From Nocardiopsis potens DSM 45234 (lineage in GTDB: Bacteria > Actinomycetota > Actinomycetes > Streptosporangiales > Streptosporangiaceae), in the NCBI RefSeq assembly GCF_000341105.1, contig NZ_ANBB01000035.1:166807-230806 (forward strand): DNA of 64,000 nucleotides, given 5' to 3'. How positions within the stretch are numbered: position 1 is the stretch's first letter; the number at the start of each line of letters is the position of its first letter. The position numbers and the translations under genes are program-made. Under the pieces are notes generated by a model. That model was not told the origin of the DNA. It saw only the letters and a program-made list of their open reading frames with translations, and did no database searches. Positions 30,210 through 40,068 of the stretch are shown in pieces.

Positions 30210-30215
30210 ACCCTA
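30210..30215 (-). promoter_or_regulatory. -10 box TAGGGT, leaderless start
   Basis: On the minus strand TAGGGT lies 6 bases before the ATG of the adenosyltransferase gene. No good -35 box. Confidence 0.5.
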
Positions 30216-30552
30216 GACGGCGTCCTTGCGGCGGTCCGGGCGCGGCCTGCGAGCACGAAACGGACGATGCGTGACCGTTGCAGGACAACGGGTTATCTTC
30301 GCTGGTCGATCCTGGTACGGTGTGACACACGCAACGCGAAGCGCGGGGCGAGTCGACCTTATCGGCATGGCGGCCCTGACGTCCGGGTGCGAGCCGGGGG
30401 CCACCCGGACGGCCCTACCGGCACGGAGGGGAGGTGCCGGGACGGGCGGCCGGGGAGACCCGGGCGGGCGGAGCGGGGCTGGGGGCCCTCACCGCCCGCC
30501 CGGGCCCGGAGCGGGGCCCGAACCACCGTCCGCGTCCATGCCGCGGACACGC
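30216..30552. other. Intergenic, no gene seen
   Basis: This gap between the adenosyltransferase promoter and the peptidase terminator contains a short less-GC-rich part (about 30264-30350) with no clear promoter, then GC-rich sequence without a supported frame. Confidence 0.4.
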
Positions 30553-30587
30553 CGGAGCCCCTGGGCGGTCACCGCCCAGGGGCTCCG
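30553..30587. terminator. 35-bp hairpin after the M28 peptidase gene
   Basis: A perfect 17-bp stem (CGGAGCCCCTGGGCGGT and its complement) around a single central base, 35 bases past the peptidase stop codon on the minus strand. No T-run. Confidence 0.75.
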
Positions 30588-30621
30588 CCGCGCGGTCGCG
30601 GCCGTGCCGTTCAGGGGCGCC

Positions 30622-32163
30622 TCAGCGCACCCACTCCTCGCCCCGCTGGTCGAAGGAGAGCGACTCGTTCGCGCTCAGCGTGCGCACCCGCCCGTTCACC
30701 GGGAGGGTGGACACCGAGTAGGACTCCACCGCGTAGGCCATGCCGGCGGAGAGCTGCTCCACCGAGGTCCAGTTGATGTTGTCGATGTCGTCGGCGGCGG
30801 TGTGGTAGTTCGGGTCGTAGTCCTCCCCGGCGGTGCCGCCGTACCACTCGGCCTGCTGCTCGGTCTTGACCCCGTCGCCGCCGCTGAACAGGCCGCCGGA
30901 CGGGATGCCGGCCTCCATGAAGGCGGCGTAGTCGGAGCGCCCGCTGAACTCGGTCGGCTCGGTGACCAGGCCCTGCCGCTCGTAGTAGTCCTCGAACAGC
31001 TTCTGGATCGCGGCCGAGCCGGCCGGCGGGTTGCCGGAGCCGGGCAGCTCACCGCGGCCGTCGTAGATGAACCGGCCGAAGTTGGGCGAGCCGATCATGT
31101 CGAAGTTGAGGTAGAGCCCGATGCGGTCCAGCTGCTTCTGGTTCAGCCCGGCCACGTACTCGGTCGAGCCGATCAGGCCCTCTTCCTCGGTGCCCCACCA
31201 GGCGAACCGGACCTTGTTCTTCGGCTTGGCGTCCAGCTCGGCGAACTGGATCGCGGTCTCCAGCAGCGCGCCGGAGCCGCTGGCGTTGTCGTTGATGCCC
31301 GCGCCCTCGGGGACGCCGTCCAGGTGGGCGCCGACCACGACCACGTTGTCCTTGGCCCCGCCCTGGGCGTCGGCGATGATGTTGTAGGAGGTCTTCTCCT
31401 CGACCGCGGCGTCGATCTTCAGGTGCGCCTCGGCCCCCTCGGCGGCGGCCAGCTCGGCGCCGACCGGGTGGCTGGTGCCCACCGCGGGGATGGCGCCCTC
31501 GGTCTCCAGGGTGCCGGCGAACACGTCCTGGTCCTCCGGGGCGTCGGAGGCGCCGCTGTTGTAGACGATCGCGGCGGCGGCGCCGGCGTCCGCGGCGTTC
31601 TGCACCTTCTCGGCGAACGCGCAGCTGCCGCGCTTGATCAGCGCGATCTCGCCCGCGGGGAAGCCGGCGAAGTCGTCGGCGGTGCACCCGCTGTCGGTGC
31701 CGTCGGTGTCCACCGGCACCACGCCGGCCTCCACCTCGCCGCCGGGCGAGTACGTCATGGTGAGGAAGTCCTCTTCGGCGACGTAGTCCCGCGGGTCCGG
31801 GGCGGTCCGGGAGAACACCGGGTCGGTCCTCTCCCGCCAGAGCTCGAAGTCGTAGCTCTGCTTCTTCGGCTTGTACCCGGCCTGCTTCAGCTGGTCGATG
31901 ACGTAGTTCGCGGCCACGTCGTAGCCGGGCGTGTTGGTGGCCCGGTTGCCGCCGTTGTAGTCCGCGATGGTCTGGAAGTTCTCCAGGTGGCCGCGGACCG
32001 CGTCGACGGTGACCAGCTCGTCCAGCCCGGCGGAGTCCGCCGAGGCGGGCGCGGCCGGGCCGATGCCCAGCGCCAGGGCCGCGGCGAGGCCGGTTCCTCC
32101 GGCGAGCAGGCGTCGCCGGACGGGGGAGGTCCGGCGGGGGGATGTGTCGGGGTTTCTGCGCAC
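30622..32163 (-). CDS. Secreted M28 aminopeptidase with PA domain
   Basis: Zinc exopeptidase of the Streptomyces griseus aminopeptidase type. The 513-residue precursor starts with an Arg-rich signal peptide (possibly Tat-like, but without a clear twin-Arg motif) and Ala-rich core ending ASA near residue 43. A protease-associated domain lies at about 130-255 (ALIKRGSCAFAEKVQNA, with two conserved Cys). The M28 catalytic part follows: GAHLDGVPEGAGINDNASG (His and Asp ligands), WGTEEEGLIGS (Glu base and ligand), FDMIGSPN, and YHTAADDIDNI (final His ligand). GTG 32163 was chosen for the AGGAGG ribosome site 7 bases upstream; a longer reading would place codons before it with no signal. Confidence 0.92.
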   Translation of the reverse strand: MRRNPDTSPRRTSPVRRRLLAGGTGLAAALALGIGPAAPASADSAGLDELVTVDAVRGHLENFQTIADYNGGNRATNTPGYDVAANYVIDQLKQAGYKPKKQSYDFELWRERTDPVFSRTAPDPRDYVAEEDFLTMTYSPGGEVEAGVVPVDTDGTDSGCTADDFAGFPAGEIALIKRGSCAFAEKVQNAADAGAAAAIVYNSGASDAPEDQDVFAGTLETEGAIPAVGTSHPVGAELAAAEGAEAHLKIDAAVEEKTSYNIIADAQGGAKDNVVVVGAHLDGVPEGAGINDNASGSGALLETAIQFAELDAKPKNKVRFAWWGTEEEGLIGSTEYVAGLNQKQLDRIGLYLNFDMIGSPNFGRFIYDGRGELPGSGNPPAGSAAIQKLFEDYYERQGLVTEPTEFSGRSDYAAFMEAGIPSGGLFSGGDGVKTEQQAEWYGGTAGEDYDPNYHTAADDIDNINWTSVEQLSAGMAYAVESYSVSTLPVNGRVRTLSANESLSFDQRGEEWVR

Positions 32164-32369
32164 GAATCGTCCTCCTGAAGGGCGCCGGCCACCGCGCACA
32201 GGGCGGGGCGGACGCGAGCAGTGCGAGGTAGGTGGCAGCCTGTCACCCCTGTGGCGGCGGAGCAAGGAAACGCACCCGCAATTGCCACATCTAGCCAAAG
32301 GGGTTACCAACCGCGCGAAAAGTGTGCTGTGATGTAGATTTTCTCCCGAAAAAGCCGTTCATGTGTCGA

Positions 32370-32398
32370 CTTTCCGGTCAGAGTCTTTCCAGTCAGAG
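32370..32398 (-). repeat. 15-bp tandem duplication at the 3' end of a response regulator gene
   Basis: CTTTCCGGTCAGAG (32370-32383) and CTTTCCAGTCAGAG (32385-32398), period 15, 13 of 14 identical. The right-hand copy contains the response regulator stop codon, so the duplication lies across its 3' end. Confidence 0.6.
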
Positions 32399-33022
32399 CG
32401 GCGGCAGCAGGCCCTGCCGCACCGCGCGGGTGACCGCGGCGGTCCGGTCCGAGACGCCGAGCTTGCCGAAGGCGCGCATCAGGTGCGTCTTGACCGTGGT
32501 GGCGCCGATGAACAGGCGCTCGCCGATCTCGGCGTTGGTCAGCCCCTCCGAGGCCAGCCGGAGCACCTCGGTCTCCCGGGCGGAGAGCGAGGGCGCGTCC
32601 GCGCGGCCGCGCATCCCGGACACCAGCCGGGTGGCGACCGCGGGGGAGAGCGCCGTCTCGCCCCGGGCCGCGGCGCGCACCCCGGCGGCCAGGTCCGCCC
32701 GCGGGGCGTCCTTGAGCAGGTAGCCGGTGGCGCCCGCCTCCACCGCGCGCAGGATGTCGGCGTCGGTGTCGTAGGTGGTCAGGATGAGCACCCGGCAGCC
32801 GGGCACCTCCGCCAGCACCCGCTCGGTGGCCCGCACCCCGTCGCAGCCGGGCATCCGCAGGTCCATCAGGACGACGTCCGGGGCCTGCGCGCGGGCCACC
32901 GCCACCGCCTCGTCCCCGGAGCCGGCCTCGCCGACCACCTCGATGCCGCCCTCCGCGGCGAGCATGCCGCGGATCCCCTCCCGCACCACGGGGTGGTCGT
33001 CGGCGAGTACCACGCGGATCAT
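32393..33022 (-). CDS. NarL/LuxR-type response regulator
   Basis: The 209-residue protein has an N-terminal receiver (acidic DDH at 8-10, phospho-acceptor Asp54 in VLMDLRMPGCDG, Lys in YLLKDAP) and a C-terminal LuxR helix-turn-helix (SARETEVLRLASEGLTNAEI and TTVKTHLMRAFGKLGV). It is the partner of the histidine kinase immediately upstream; ATG overlaps the kinase stop (ATGA). The two follow an ABC transporter in one leftward operon, so this pair probably controls that transporter. Confidence 0.93.
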   Translation of the reverse strand: MIRVVLADDHPVVREGIRGMLAAEGGIEVVGEAGSGDEAVAVARAQAPDVVLMDLRMPGCDGVRATERVLAEVPGCRVLILTTYDTDADILRAVEAGATGYLLKDAPRADLAAGVRAAARGETALSPAVATRLVSGMRGRADAPSLSARETEVLRLASEGLTNAEIGERLFIGATTVKTHLMRAFGKLGVSDRTAAVTRAVRQGLLPPL

Positions 33023-34284
33023 GCCGGGGCTCCGTTCGGGCGGTCGGTACCGGTGCGGTCGAGGGGGAGGCGGAACACCACGGCGGCGCCCGCCCCGGGG
33101 GAGGCCTGCACGGTGCACCGGCCGCCGGCGGCCTCGGCCCGGCGGCGCAGGCCCGGCAGGCCGTGGCCGGAGCCCCCGCCCGGGGCGGGGGCCCGCTCCG
33201 GCGCGAAGCCGCGGCCGTCGTCCCGCACGGCGACGCCCACCGTATCCGCACCGTACTCCAGCACCACCCGGACCGCGCCGGCGCCGGCGTGCCGCCGCAC
33301 GTTGGCCAGCGACTCCTGCACCGCGCGGAGCAGGTCCACCTGGGCGCCGGCGGAGAGCAGGGCCGGCGCCGCGCCGCGCACCTCGAAGACCGCATCGGCC
33401 CCGGTCTCGGCGGCCAGCCGATCGGTGGCCCGGCGCAGCGCCTCCTCCAGCGCACCGGCGGCCGCGCTGCCCGCCGCCGGCGCGCCCGCCACCAGGGCCC
33501 GCGCCTCGGCCAGGTTCTCCCGCCCGGTCTCCAGCAGCAGCGCCAGGTGCCGGCGGGCCGCCTCCGGGTCGCCGTCCAGCTCCGACTCCACCGCCTGGGC
33601 CAGCGCCACGACGCTGGTGAAGCCCTGGGCCAGGGTGTCGTGGATCTCCCGGGCCATCCGCTCCCGCTCGGCCTGGGCTCCGGTGCGGGCGGACAGCGCG
33701 GCGATCTGCTCCCGGCCGGCCTCCAGCTCCTCGATGAGCGCGGCCCGCTCGGCGCTCTGCCCGATGATCCGGTTGATCCAGCCGCCGAACCACATGGAGA
33801 ACAGCAGGATCGCGGTGTTCACCAGCAGCAGCGCGGCCGGTTCGGGCGCCGGCGCGGGGTCGAGGGCCTGGCCGATCAGCACCGGGGCGAAGAGCATCGT
33901 GCCGACCGCGGTGCCCGCCCACCGGGGCGGGACGGTCATGTAGGCCAGCGGGGCCAGCGCGAACAGCGCCGAGGAGGCCGGCGGCACCAGCACCGCGGCC
34001 GGCACGAACAGCGCGGTGTAGGCGGCCGTCCAGAGCCGCGCGGCGCGGGGGCCGGCCCCCTCCGCCGCCATCAGCGCCCGGCGCCCGCCGGCCAGGTAGC
34101 CGGCGGCCAGCGCGGCCAGCAGCCCGGCCGCGGCCCAGGCCCGCCACCCCTCGCCGGCCAGCAGCGCCAGCCCGGCCATCAGGCCCAGCACCGCCACCAC
34201 GTAGGCGTCCCACCGGGGCACCGAGGACCAGGCGTGCCCGGTCCGCGGCGCCCCCGTCCGCGTCGGCTCCTCCTCCCCGGCCAT
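33019..34284 (-). CDS. Sensor histidine kinase, HisKA_3 family
   Basis: The 421-residue membrane kinase has about five membrane helices in residues 25-175, a short coiled coil (180-205), the dimerisation and phospho-acceptor H-box REIHDTLAQGF with His215, and a HATPase domain with the N-box ESLANVRRHA, DDGRGF and a G-rich GGGSGHGLPGLRRR lid. There is no extracellular sensor domain, as in the intramembrane-sensing DesK/LiaS-like kinases that often go with ABC transporters. ATG 34284 lies 6 bases after the permease stop. Confidence 0.93.
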   Translation of the reverse strand: MAGEEEPTRTGAPRTGHAWSSVPRWDAYVVAVLGLMAGLALLAGEGWRAWAAAGLLAALAAGYLAGGRRALMAAEGAGPRAARLWTAAYTALFVPAAVLVPPASSALFALAPLAYMTVPPRWAGTAVGTMLFAPVLIGQALDPAPAPEPAALLLVNTAILLFSMWFGGWINRIIGQSAERAALIEELEAGREQIAALSARTGAQAERERMAREIHDTLAQGFTSVVALAQAVESELDGDPEAARRHLALLLETGRENLAEARALVAGAPAAGSAAAGALEEALRRATDRLAAETGADAVFEVRGAAPALLSAGAQVDLLRAVQESLANVRRHAGAGAVRVVLEYGADTVGVAVRDDGRGFAPERAPAPGGGSGHGLPGLRRRAEAAGGRCTVQASPGAGAAVVFRLPLDRTGTDRPNGAPA

Positions 34285-34289
34285 GGCGC

Positions 34290-35129
34290 TCAGCCGTCCT
34301 TCGCCGTCTTCCACCGGAACGTCGTCATGCACAGCACCGATCCCACCACGCACCAGGCGGCGAGCACGAGCGCCACGGTGCCGAGCTGCCAGGAGCCCGC
34401 GGCCTCCAGGGCCGCCGCCTCCTCGGGCAGGAAGACCGAGCGCATGCCCTGAGCCATCCACTTGAGCGGGAAGAGCGAGCCGGCGCCGAGCAGCCAGTCC
34501 GGCAGCTGCTGCACCGGGATGAAGACCCCGGAGGCGAACTGCAGCACCAGGAACGGCAGGACCACCGCGCCCTGGGCCGACCGGGCCGACCGGGCGGCGC
34601 TGCTCGCCGCGATGCCCAGCAGGGTGCACGCGGCGGTGCCGAGCAGCATGATCCAGGCCAGGTCGAACCACTTCCCCGCGGGCGGCGGCTGGACGCCGTA
34701 GACCAGCGAGCCGATGCCGAGCAGCAGCGCCACCTGGCCGGCGGCCAGCACCAGGACCAGCAGCACCTTGCCGAGGAAGTAGGAGGCGCGCGGCACGGGC
34801 AGCCCGCGCAGCCGGCGCAGCGTCCCGTCGCCCCGCTCGGTGGCGATGGCCACGCCGAGGTTCTGGAAGCTGACCGACATCAGGCCGGTCGCGGTCAGCG
34901 AGGCGGTGTAGTAGGCGGCCACCGCCTGCCCGCCCGCCCCGCCGCCGAAGGCGGCGCTGAGCAGCACCAGCAGCAGTGCGGGCAGGGAGAAGGTGAAGAG
35001 CAGCTGCTCCCACTCCCTGCCGAACTCGCGGATCTCCAGCCACCCCCGGGACAGGCCCAGGCGCAGCGCCCCGGGCGGCCGGCCGGGGCGGCCGGCGGCG
35101 CGCGGCACCGGCGTCGCGGTCATGCTCAT
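34290..35129 (-). CDS. ABC-2 type transporter permease
   Basis: The 279-residue membrane protein has six helices and a cytoplasmic N-terminus. ABC-2 hallmarks are LLFTFSLPALLLVLL in helix 1, FQNLGVAIATERGDGTLRRLRGLPVPR in the loop after helix 2 with the typical ERxxGTL(K/R)RL motif, and the C-terminal FPLKWMAQGMR. It pairs with the ATPase encoded just upstream (104-base gap). Export of a drug, lipid or antibiotic is typical for this arrangement; substrate unknown. Confidence 0.92.
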   Translation of the reverse strand: MSMTATPVPRAAGRPGRPPGALRLGLSRGWLEIREFGREWEQLLFTFSLPALLLVLLSAAFGGGAGGQAVAAYYTASLTATGLMSVSFQNLGVAIATERGDGTLRRLRGLPVPRASYFLGKVLLVLVLAAGQVALLLGIGSLVYGVQPPPAGKWFDLAWIMLLGTAACTLLGIAASSAARSARSAQGAVVLPFLVLQFASGVFIPVQQLPDWLLGAGSLFPLKWMAQGMRSVFLPEEAAALEAAGSWQLGTVALVLAAWCVVGSVLCMTTFRWKTAKDG

Positions 35130-35232
35130 GCGGACTCCTCACGGAGGGACGGGACGGAACGGGAGGCCCCGGTGCCGGGGCGGGCCGGACGGCGGGCGCC
35201 CCCCGGCTCGGGGGAGGGGGACGGGGAGGCGG

Positions 35233-36120
35233 TCACGCCGGCGCCTCCGCGGGGGCGGCGGGCGCTCCGGCGCCGGCGGACTCGCCGATCAGGGAGAGGT
35301 AGACCTCTTCCAGCGTGGGGCGGTGCACGGTGAGGCCGGGCACCTCGCCGCCGAACCGGTCGGCGAGTCCGGCGACGGCCCGGGCCGGGGAGCCGGTCCG
35401 CACCGACCGGCGCTCGGCGCCGTCGGTCCAGCTCACGGTGGCCTCCGAGGTCCGGCGGCCGCCCAGGGTGGCGGGGTCCCCGGAGGCGGCGATCCGGCCG
35501 CCGGCGATGACCGAGACCCGGTCCGCCAGCGCCTCGGCCTCGTCCAGGTAGTGCGTGGTGAGCAGGACGGTGGTGCCCCGCCCGGCCAGGCCGCGCACCG
35601 TCTCCCAGAACCGCCGCCGGGCCGCCGGGTCGAAACCGGTCGTCGGCTCGTCAAGGAAGAGCAGTTCGGGGCGGCCGATGACGCCCAGCGCCACGTCCAG
35701 CCGCCGGCGCTGCCCGCCGGACATGGCCCGGGCGCTGCGGTCCGCGTCCCCGGAGAGCCCGACCAGCTCCAGGACCTCTTCGGGGTCCATCGGGTCGGGG
35801 AAGTACCCGGCGAAGTGGCGGAGCAGCGCGACGGCGCTCAGGGGCGACGCCTCCACCTGGTCCTGCCACACGATGCCGATCCGGGCCCGCCAGCCGCGCC
35901 CGGCCCGCGCCGGGTCGGCGCCGAGCACCCGGACCGACCCGGCGTCCCGGTCCCGGAACCCCTCCAGGATCTCCACGGTGGTGCTCTTGCCCGCCCCGTT
36001 CGGGCCGAGCAGGGCGAACACCTCGCCGCGGGCCACGTGCAGGTCGATCCCGCCCACCGCGGGGACGCCCCGGTAGGACTTGCGGAGCCCCTCGGCCCCG
36101 ATCACCTCGTCTGCGCTCAT
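35233..36120 (-). CDS. ABC transporter ATP-binding protein
   Basis: The 295-residue ATPase has Walker A GPNGAGKST (39-47), Q-loop WQDQ, signature MSGGQRRRLD, Walker B ELLFLDEPTTGFD, and H-loop TTHYLDEAEALADR. The C-terminal 80 residues form the extra domain found in drug-resistance (DrrA-like) ATPases. ATG 36120 starts the conserved part; the reading frame is open upstream but is poor in conserved residues. First gene of a four-gene leftward operon (ATPase, permease, kinase, response regulator), divergent from gdhA. Confidence 0.94.
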   Translation of the reverse strand: MSADEVIGAEGLRKSYRGVPAVGGIDLHVARGEVFALLGPNGAGKSTTVEILEGFRDRDAGSVRVLGADPARAGRGWRARIGIVWQDQVEASPLSAVALLRHFAGYFPDPMDPEEVLELVGLSGDADRSARAMSGGQRRRLDVALGVIGRPELLFLDEPTTGFDPAARRRFWETVRGLAGRGTTVLLTTHYLDEAEALADRVSVIAGGRIAASGDPATLGGRRTSEATVSWTDGAERRSVRTGSPARAVAGLADRFGGEVPGLTVHRPTLEEVYLSLIGESAGAGAPAAPAEAPA

Positions 36121-36343
36121 GGCCCGAGTCTCCGCCCCGGGCGCGGCCCGCCGCGTCGGCGCACCGGCCCGACCCGCCGTCCTCCGGACGGAGGACACGC
36201 GAGGACACGGAGGCCGGGGCGCGGCACCCGGAGGACCCCGGGGGGAGGGGGCGCGGGGAGGGGCTCCTACCATCGACTGGGGGAAGCGTGCGGTCCGTCA
36301 GCGTCGCCGGGTTCACTGGGCGCCCCCCACAGCCACTCAGTGA

Positions 36344-37714
<1,371 letters not shown>

Positions 37715-37764
37715 GACGCCGGCGGGAGGGGCGGCCGGCGGGTGCCGCCGCCCCTCTCCGATGA

Positions 37765-37816
37765 TCTCGACGCCGCGGCCCCGTCAGAGCGCTCTGACGG
37801 GGCCGCGGCGTCGAGA
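37765..37816. terminator. 52-bp perfect palindrome between convergent genes
   Basis: Perfect palindrome without loop, 26 bp per arm, starting TCTCGACGCCGCGGCCCCG, centred on the same GTCAGAGCGCTCTGAC 16-mer as the element at 29515-29570. It fills the gap between gdhA and the convergent channel gene. Confidence 0.8.
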
Positions 37817-37828
37817 CCGCCGGAGGGG

Positions 37829-38683
37829 TCAGCGCGGCAGGGCCCTGCGGAGCTCGGCGACCTCGCCGCGGAGCGCGCGCAGCTCGGCGAGGACCTCGTC
37901 GTCCACCGGCCGGGCGGGCGCCGGCACCACGGCGGACGGGGCGCCGCCTCCCGGATCCTTCCGGCCCTCCTGGTCCCCCCGGTCCTCGGCCCCCTGCTCG
38001 CGGGTGCGGTCGGAACCGTGCTCCAGCGCCTCGACCGCGACCGCGATGAACAGGTTGAGGGCGATGAAGGTCGAGATCAGGATGTAGACGATGAAGAACG
38101 TCCAGGCGTAGGGCTGGTGCTCCATCACGTCCCGGGCGATCGTGCTCCAGCTGTCCCCGGTCATGATCTGGAACAGGGTGAACAGCGAGGTCCACAGGTC
38201 GCCGAAGTGCTGCGGGCTGTCGTGCTGGAAGAGCTTGGTCGCCACCACTCCCGCGACGTAGAGCAGCAGCGCCAGCAGCAGCGAGATCGAGGCCATCCCC
38301 GGCAGGGCGCGGAACAGGCCGGTCACCACCATCCGCAGCGACGGGACGGCCGACAGCAGGCGGAGCACCCGCAGTACCCGGAACACCCGCAGCACCGCGA
38401 AGGGGCCGGTGGCGGGGAGCAGCGCGATGCCGATCACCACGAGGTCGAACAGGTTCCACGGGTCGCGGAAGAAGCCGCGCCGGTAGGCGTAGAGCCGCAG
38501 CGCGATCTCGGCCACGAAGGTCCACAGCAGCGCCCGGTCCAGGGCGCGCAGGGCGGGGCCGTGCTCGGCGAGCACCTCCGGCCAGGTCTCCAGGCCGAGG
38601 GTGACCCCGTTGACCAGGATCAGGACTATGATCAGCCGCTTGAACCAGGCGGCGTCGACCAGGGAGCGGATCCGCGCGCGCAC
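37829..38683 (-). CDS. Bacterial voltage-gated cation channel (NaChBac-like)
   Basis: The 284-residue protein has the six-helix layout of a single-domain voltage-gated channel that assembles as a tetramer. S4 carries four evenly spaced arginines, R99, R102, R105 and R108, in RVFRVLRVLRLL. The selectivity filter is FQIMTGDSWS (TGDSW at 175-179), where NaChBac and NavAb have TLESW. A helical C-terminal tail with a short coiled coil (about 261-284, EVLAELRALRGEVAELRR) would hold the tetramer. Selectivity cannot be read off with certainty; the filter Asp differs from classic sodium channels. The gene starts 1 base after nucS, with GTG, and is probably coupled to it. Confidence 0.9.
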   Translation of the reverse strand: MRARIRSLVDAAWFKRLIIVLILVNGVTLGLETWPEVLAEHGPALRALDRALLWTFVAEIALRLYAYRRGFFRDPWNLFDLVVIGIALLPATGPFAVLRVFRVLRVLRLLSAVPSLRMVVTGLFRALPGMASISLLLALLLYVAGVVATKLFQHDSPQHFGDLWTSLFTLFQIMTGDSWSTIARDVMEHQPYAWTFFIVYILISTFIALNLFIAVAVEALEHGSDRTREQGAEDRGDQEGRKDPGGGAPSAVVPAPARPVDDEVLAELRALRGEVAELRRALPR

Positions 38684-38684
38684 C

Positions 38685-39362
38685 TCAGAAGAGTCTCGGG
38701 GTGTCCGGTTCGATGCCGCGCAGCGCGTCGTAGTCGAGCGTGACGCAGCCGATGCCGCGGTCGGTCGCCAGCACCCGCGCCTGGGGTTTGATCTCCTGGG
38801 CGGCGAAGACGCCGCGCACCGGCTTGAGCGCCGGGTCCCGGTTGAGCAGTTCGAGGTAGCGGGTGAGCTGCTCCACGCCGTCGATGTCGCCGCGGCGCTT
38901 GAGCTCCACCGCGACGGTGCCGCCCTCGCCGTCCCGGCACAGGATGTCCACCGGGCCGATCGCGGTCGGGTACTCGCGGCGGATCAGCGTGTAGCCCTCG
39001 CCCAGGGTGGTGATGTGCTCGGCGAGCAGCTCCTGCAGGTGCGCCTCGACGCCGTCCTTCTGCAGGCCGGGGTCGACGCCCAGCTCGTGCGAGCTGTCGT
39101 GGGTGATCTCCTCGATCCGCAGCACCAGCTTCTCGCCGGACTTGCCGTGCGTGACGGTCCAGATGTCGGTGCCGTCCTCATCGGTGGACTCGCGCACCGT
39201 GCACGGCGGGTTCATCCAGTTCAGCGGCTTGAACGCGCGGTCGTCGGCGTGCACGGAGACCGAGCCGTCCGCCTTGAACAGCAGCAGCCTGGGGGCCATG
39301 GGCAGGTGGGCGGTGAGCCGGCCGACGTAGTCGACGCTGCACCGGGCGATCACGAGTCTCAC
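38685..39362 (-). CDS. nucS: Mismatch-specific endonuclease NucS
   Basis: NucS (EndoMS) cuts both strands at mismatches and replaces MutS/MutL in actinobacteria. The 225-residue protein has the N-terminal dimerisation domain and the C-terminal RecB-like nuclease domain with the catalytic D and Ex[25 protein letters not shown] 39362 is preceded by TAGGAT 8 bases away, consistent with a leaderless mRNA. The same divergent region contains a Zur-like palindrome. The channel gene follows 1 base later. Confidence 0.95.
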   Translation of the reverse strand: MRLVIARCSVDYVGRLTAHLPMAPRLLLFKADGSVSVHADDRAFKPLNWMNPPCTVRESTDEDGTDIWTVTHGKSGEKLVLRIEEITHDSSHELGVDPGLQKDGVEAHLQELLAEHITTLGEGYTLIRREYPTAIGPVDILCRDGEGGTVAVELKRRGDIDGVEQLTRYLELLNRDPALKPVRGVFAAQEIKPQARVLATDRGIGCVTLDYDALRGIEPDTPRLF

Positions 39363-39370
39363 GGTGCCCG

Positions 39371-39376
39371 ATCCTA
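39371..39376 (-). promoter_or_regulatory. nucS: -10 box TAGGAT for nucS
   Basis: TAGGAT on the minus strand lies 8 bases before the nucS GTG; a leaderless transcript is likely. Confidence 0.45.
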
Positions 39377-39425
39377 GCGGCGCCGCAGGCCCGGATTTCC
39401 CGGTTCCGGTGGCGCGAAACGACAA

Positions 39426-39440
39426 TGAAAACTATTTTCG
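39426..39440. promoter_or_regulatory. Zur-like palindrome in the nucS divergent region
   Basis: TGAAAACTATTTTCG matches the actinomycete zinc-repressor Zur consensus TGAAAATGATTTTCA at 12 of 15 positions by my count. It lies between nucS (leftward) and the SCO5389-like gene (rightward), in the most AT-rich spot of this part. A Fur-family site of another kind is possible. No zinc-uptake gene is adjacent. Confidence 0.35.
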
Positions 39441-39545
39441 TATGGCGCCGGGGGCAGCAATCTGTGACCCCGGGGTCCCATGACGTGACCGCGCGCGGGA
39501 TCTAACGTCGCTAGCGCGGTCCGCCGACGAAGAGATGAGGACGCA

Positions 39546-39932
39546 ATGTCGCTGACGGTTTCACCGGAGCTGCTGGACAAGGCCGAGCAGGGCCCGGTCT
39601 CGGACGAGGACTTCATCGCCTGCATCCGCGAATCGCTCCCCTACGCCTGGGAAGTGGTCAGCGGACTGGCCGACCGGGCCGGCGGCAGCGGCGCCGACTT
39701 CGAGGCCAACGAGACCGCGCCCCCCGGAGAGAAGGAGCGCGGCCAGCTGCTCCGCCTGGTCGCCAGCGACGCGATGCGCGGCGCGGTCGAGCGCCACTTC
39801 GGCATGCGGCTGGCCTTCCAGAACTGCCACCGCGTCGCGCTGTTCCGGCCGGACGCCGAGGCCGCCTACGAGCGGTTCACCTCGCCCCGCGCCCAGCTGC
39901 TCAACCAGTCCCCGGAACTGGTCGACTGCTGA
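39546..39932 (+). CDS. SCO5389-family conserved hypothetical protein
   Basis: The 128-residue protein is of a family conserved among streptomycetes and relatives (SCO5389-like): MSLTVSPELLDKAEQGPVSD at the start, SLPYAWEVVSGL, ARGQLLR-type GQLLRLVASDAMRGAVERHFG, LAFQNCHRVALF, and a C-terminus ending LLNQSPELVDC. Function is unknown; the conserved Cys at the end and in QNCHRV might bind metal. ATG has a GAGGAC ribosome site. It is divergent from nucS and shares the region with the Zur-like site. Confidence 0.85.
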   Translation: MSLTVSPELLDKAEQGPVSDEDFIACIRESLPYAWEVVSGLADRAGGSGADFEANETAPPGEKERGQLLRLVASDAMRGAVERHFGMRLAFQNCHRVALFRPDAEAAYERFTSPRAQLLNQSPELVDC

Positions 39933-39956
39933 CCGGACGGGCGGGGCGCCGGCCGC

Positions 39957-40056
39957 CCCGCCCGCCCGTCTCCCGCCACCACCCTCATTCGAGGCCCTGC
40001 GGGCCGCTGTCCCGCCCGCCCGTCTCCCGCCACCACCCTCATTCGAGGCCCTGCGG
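39957..40056. repeat. 46-bp direct repeat, period 54
   Basis: Bases 39957-40002 and 40011-40056 are identical. They include CCTCATTCGAGG, a small hairpin, and fill the gap between two convergent genes. Possible terminator duplication. Confidence 0.75.
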
Positions 40057-40068
40057 CCCGCAGGGCGG

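Noticed and set aside
30204..30300. Possible cobalamin riboswitch before the adenosyltransferase gene
   Set aside because: No B12-box-like sequence, and a -10 box lies 6 bases before the ATG, leaving no room for a leader.
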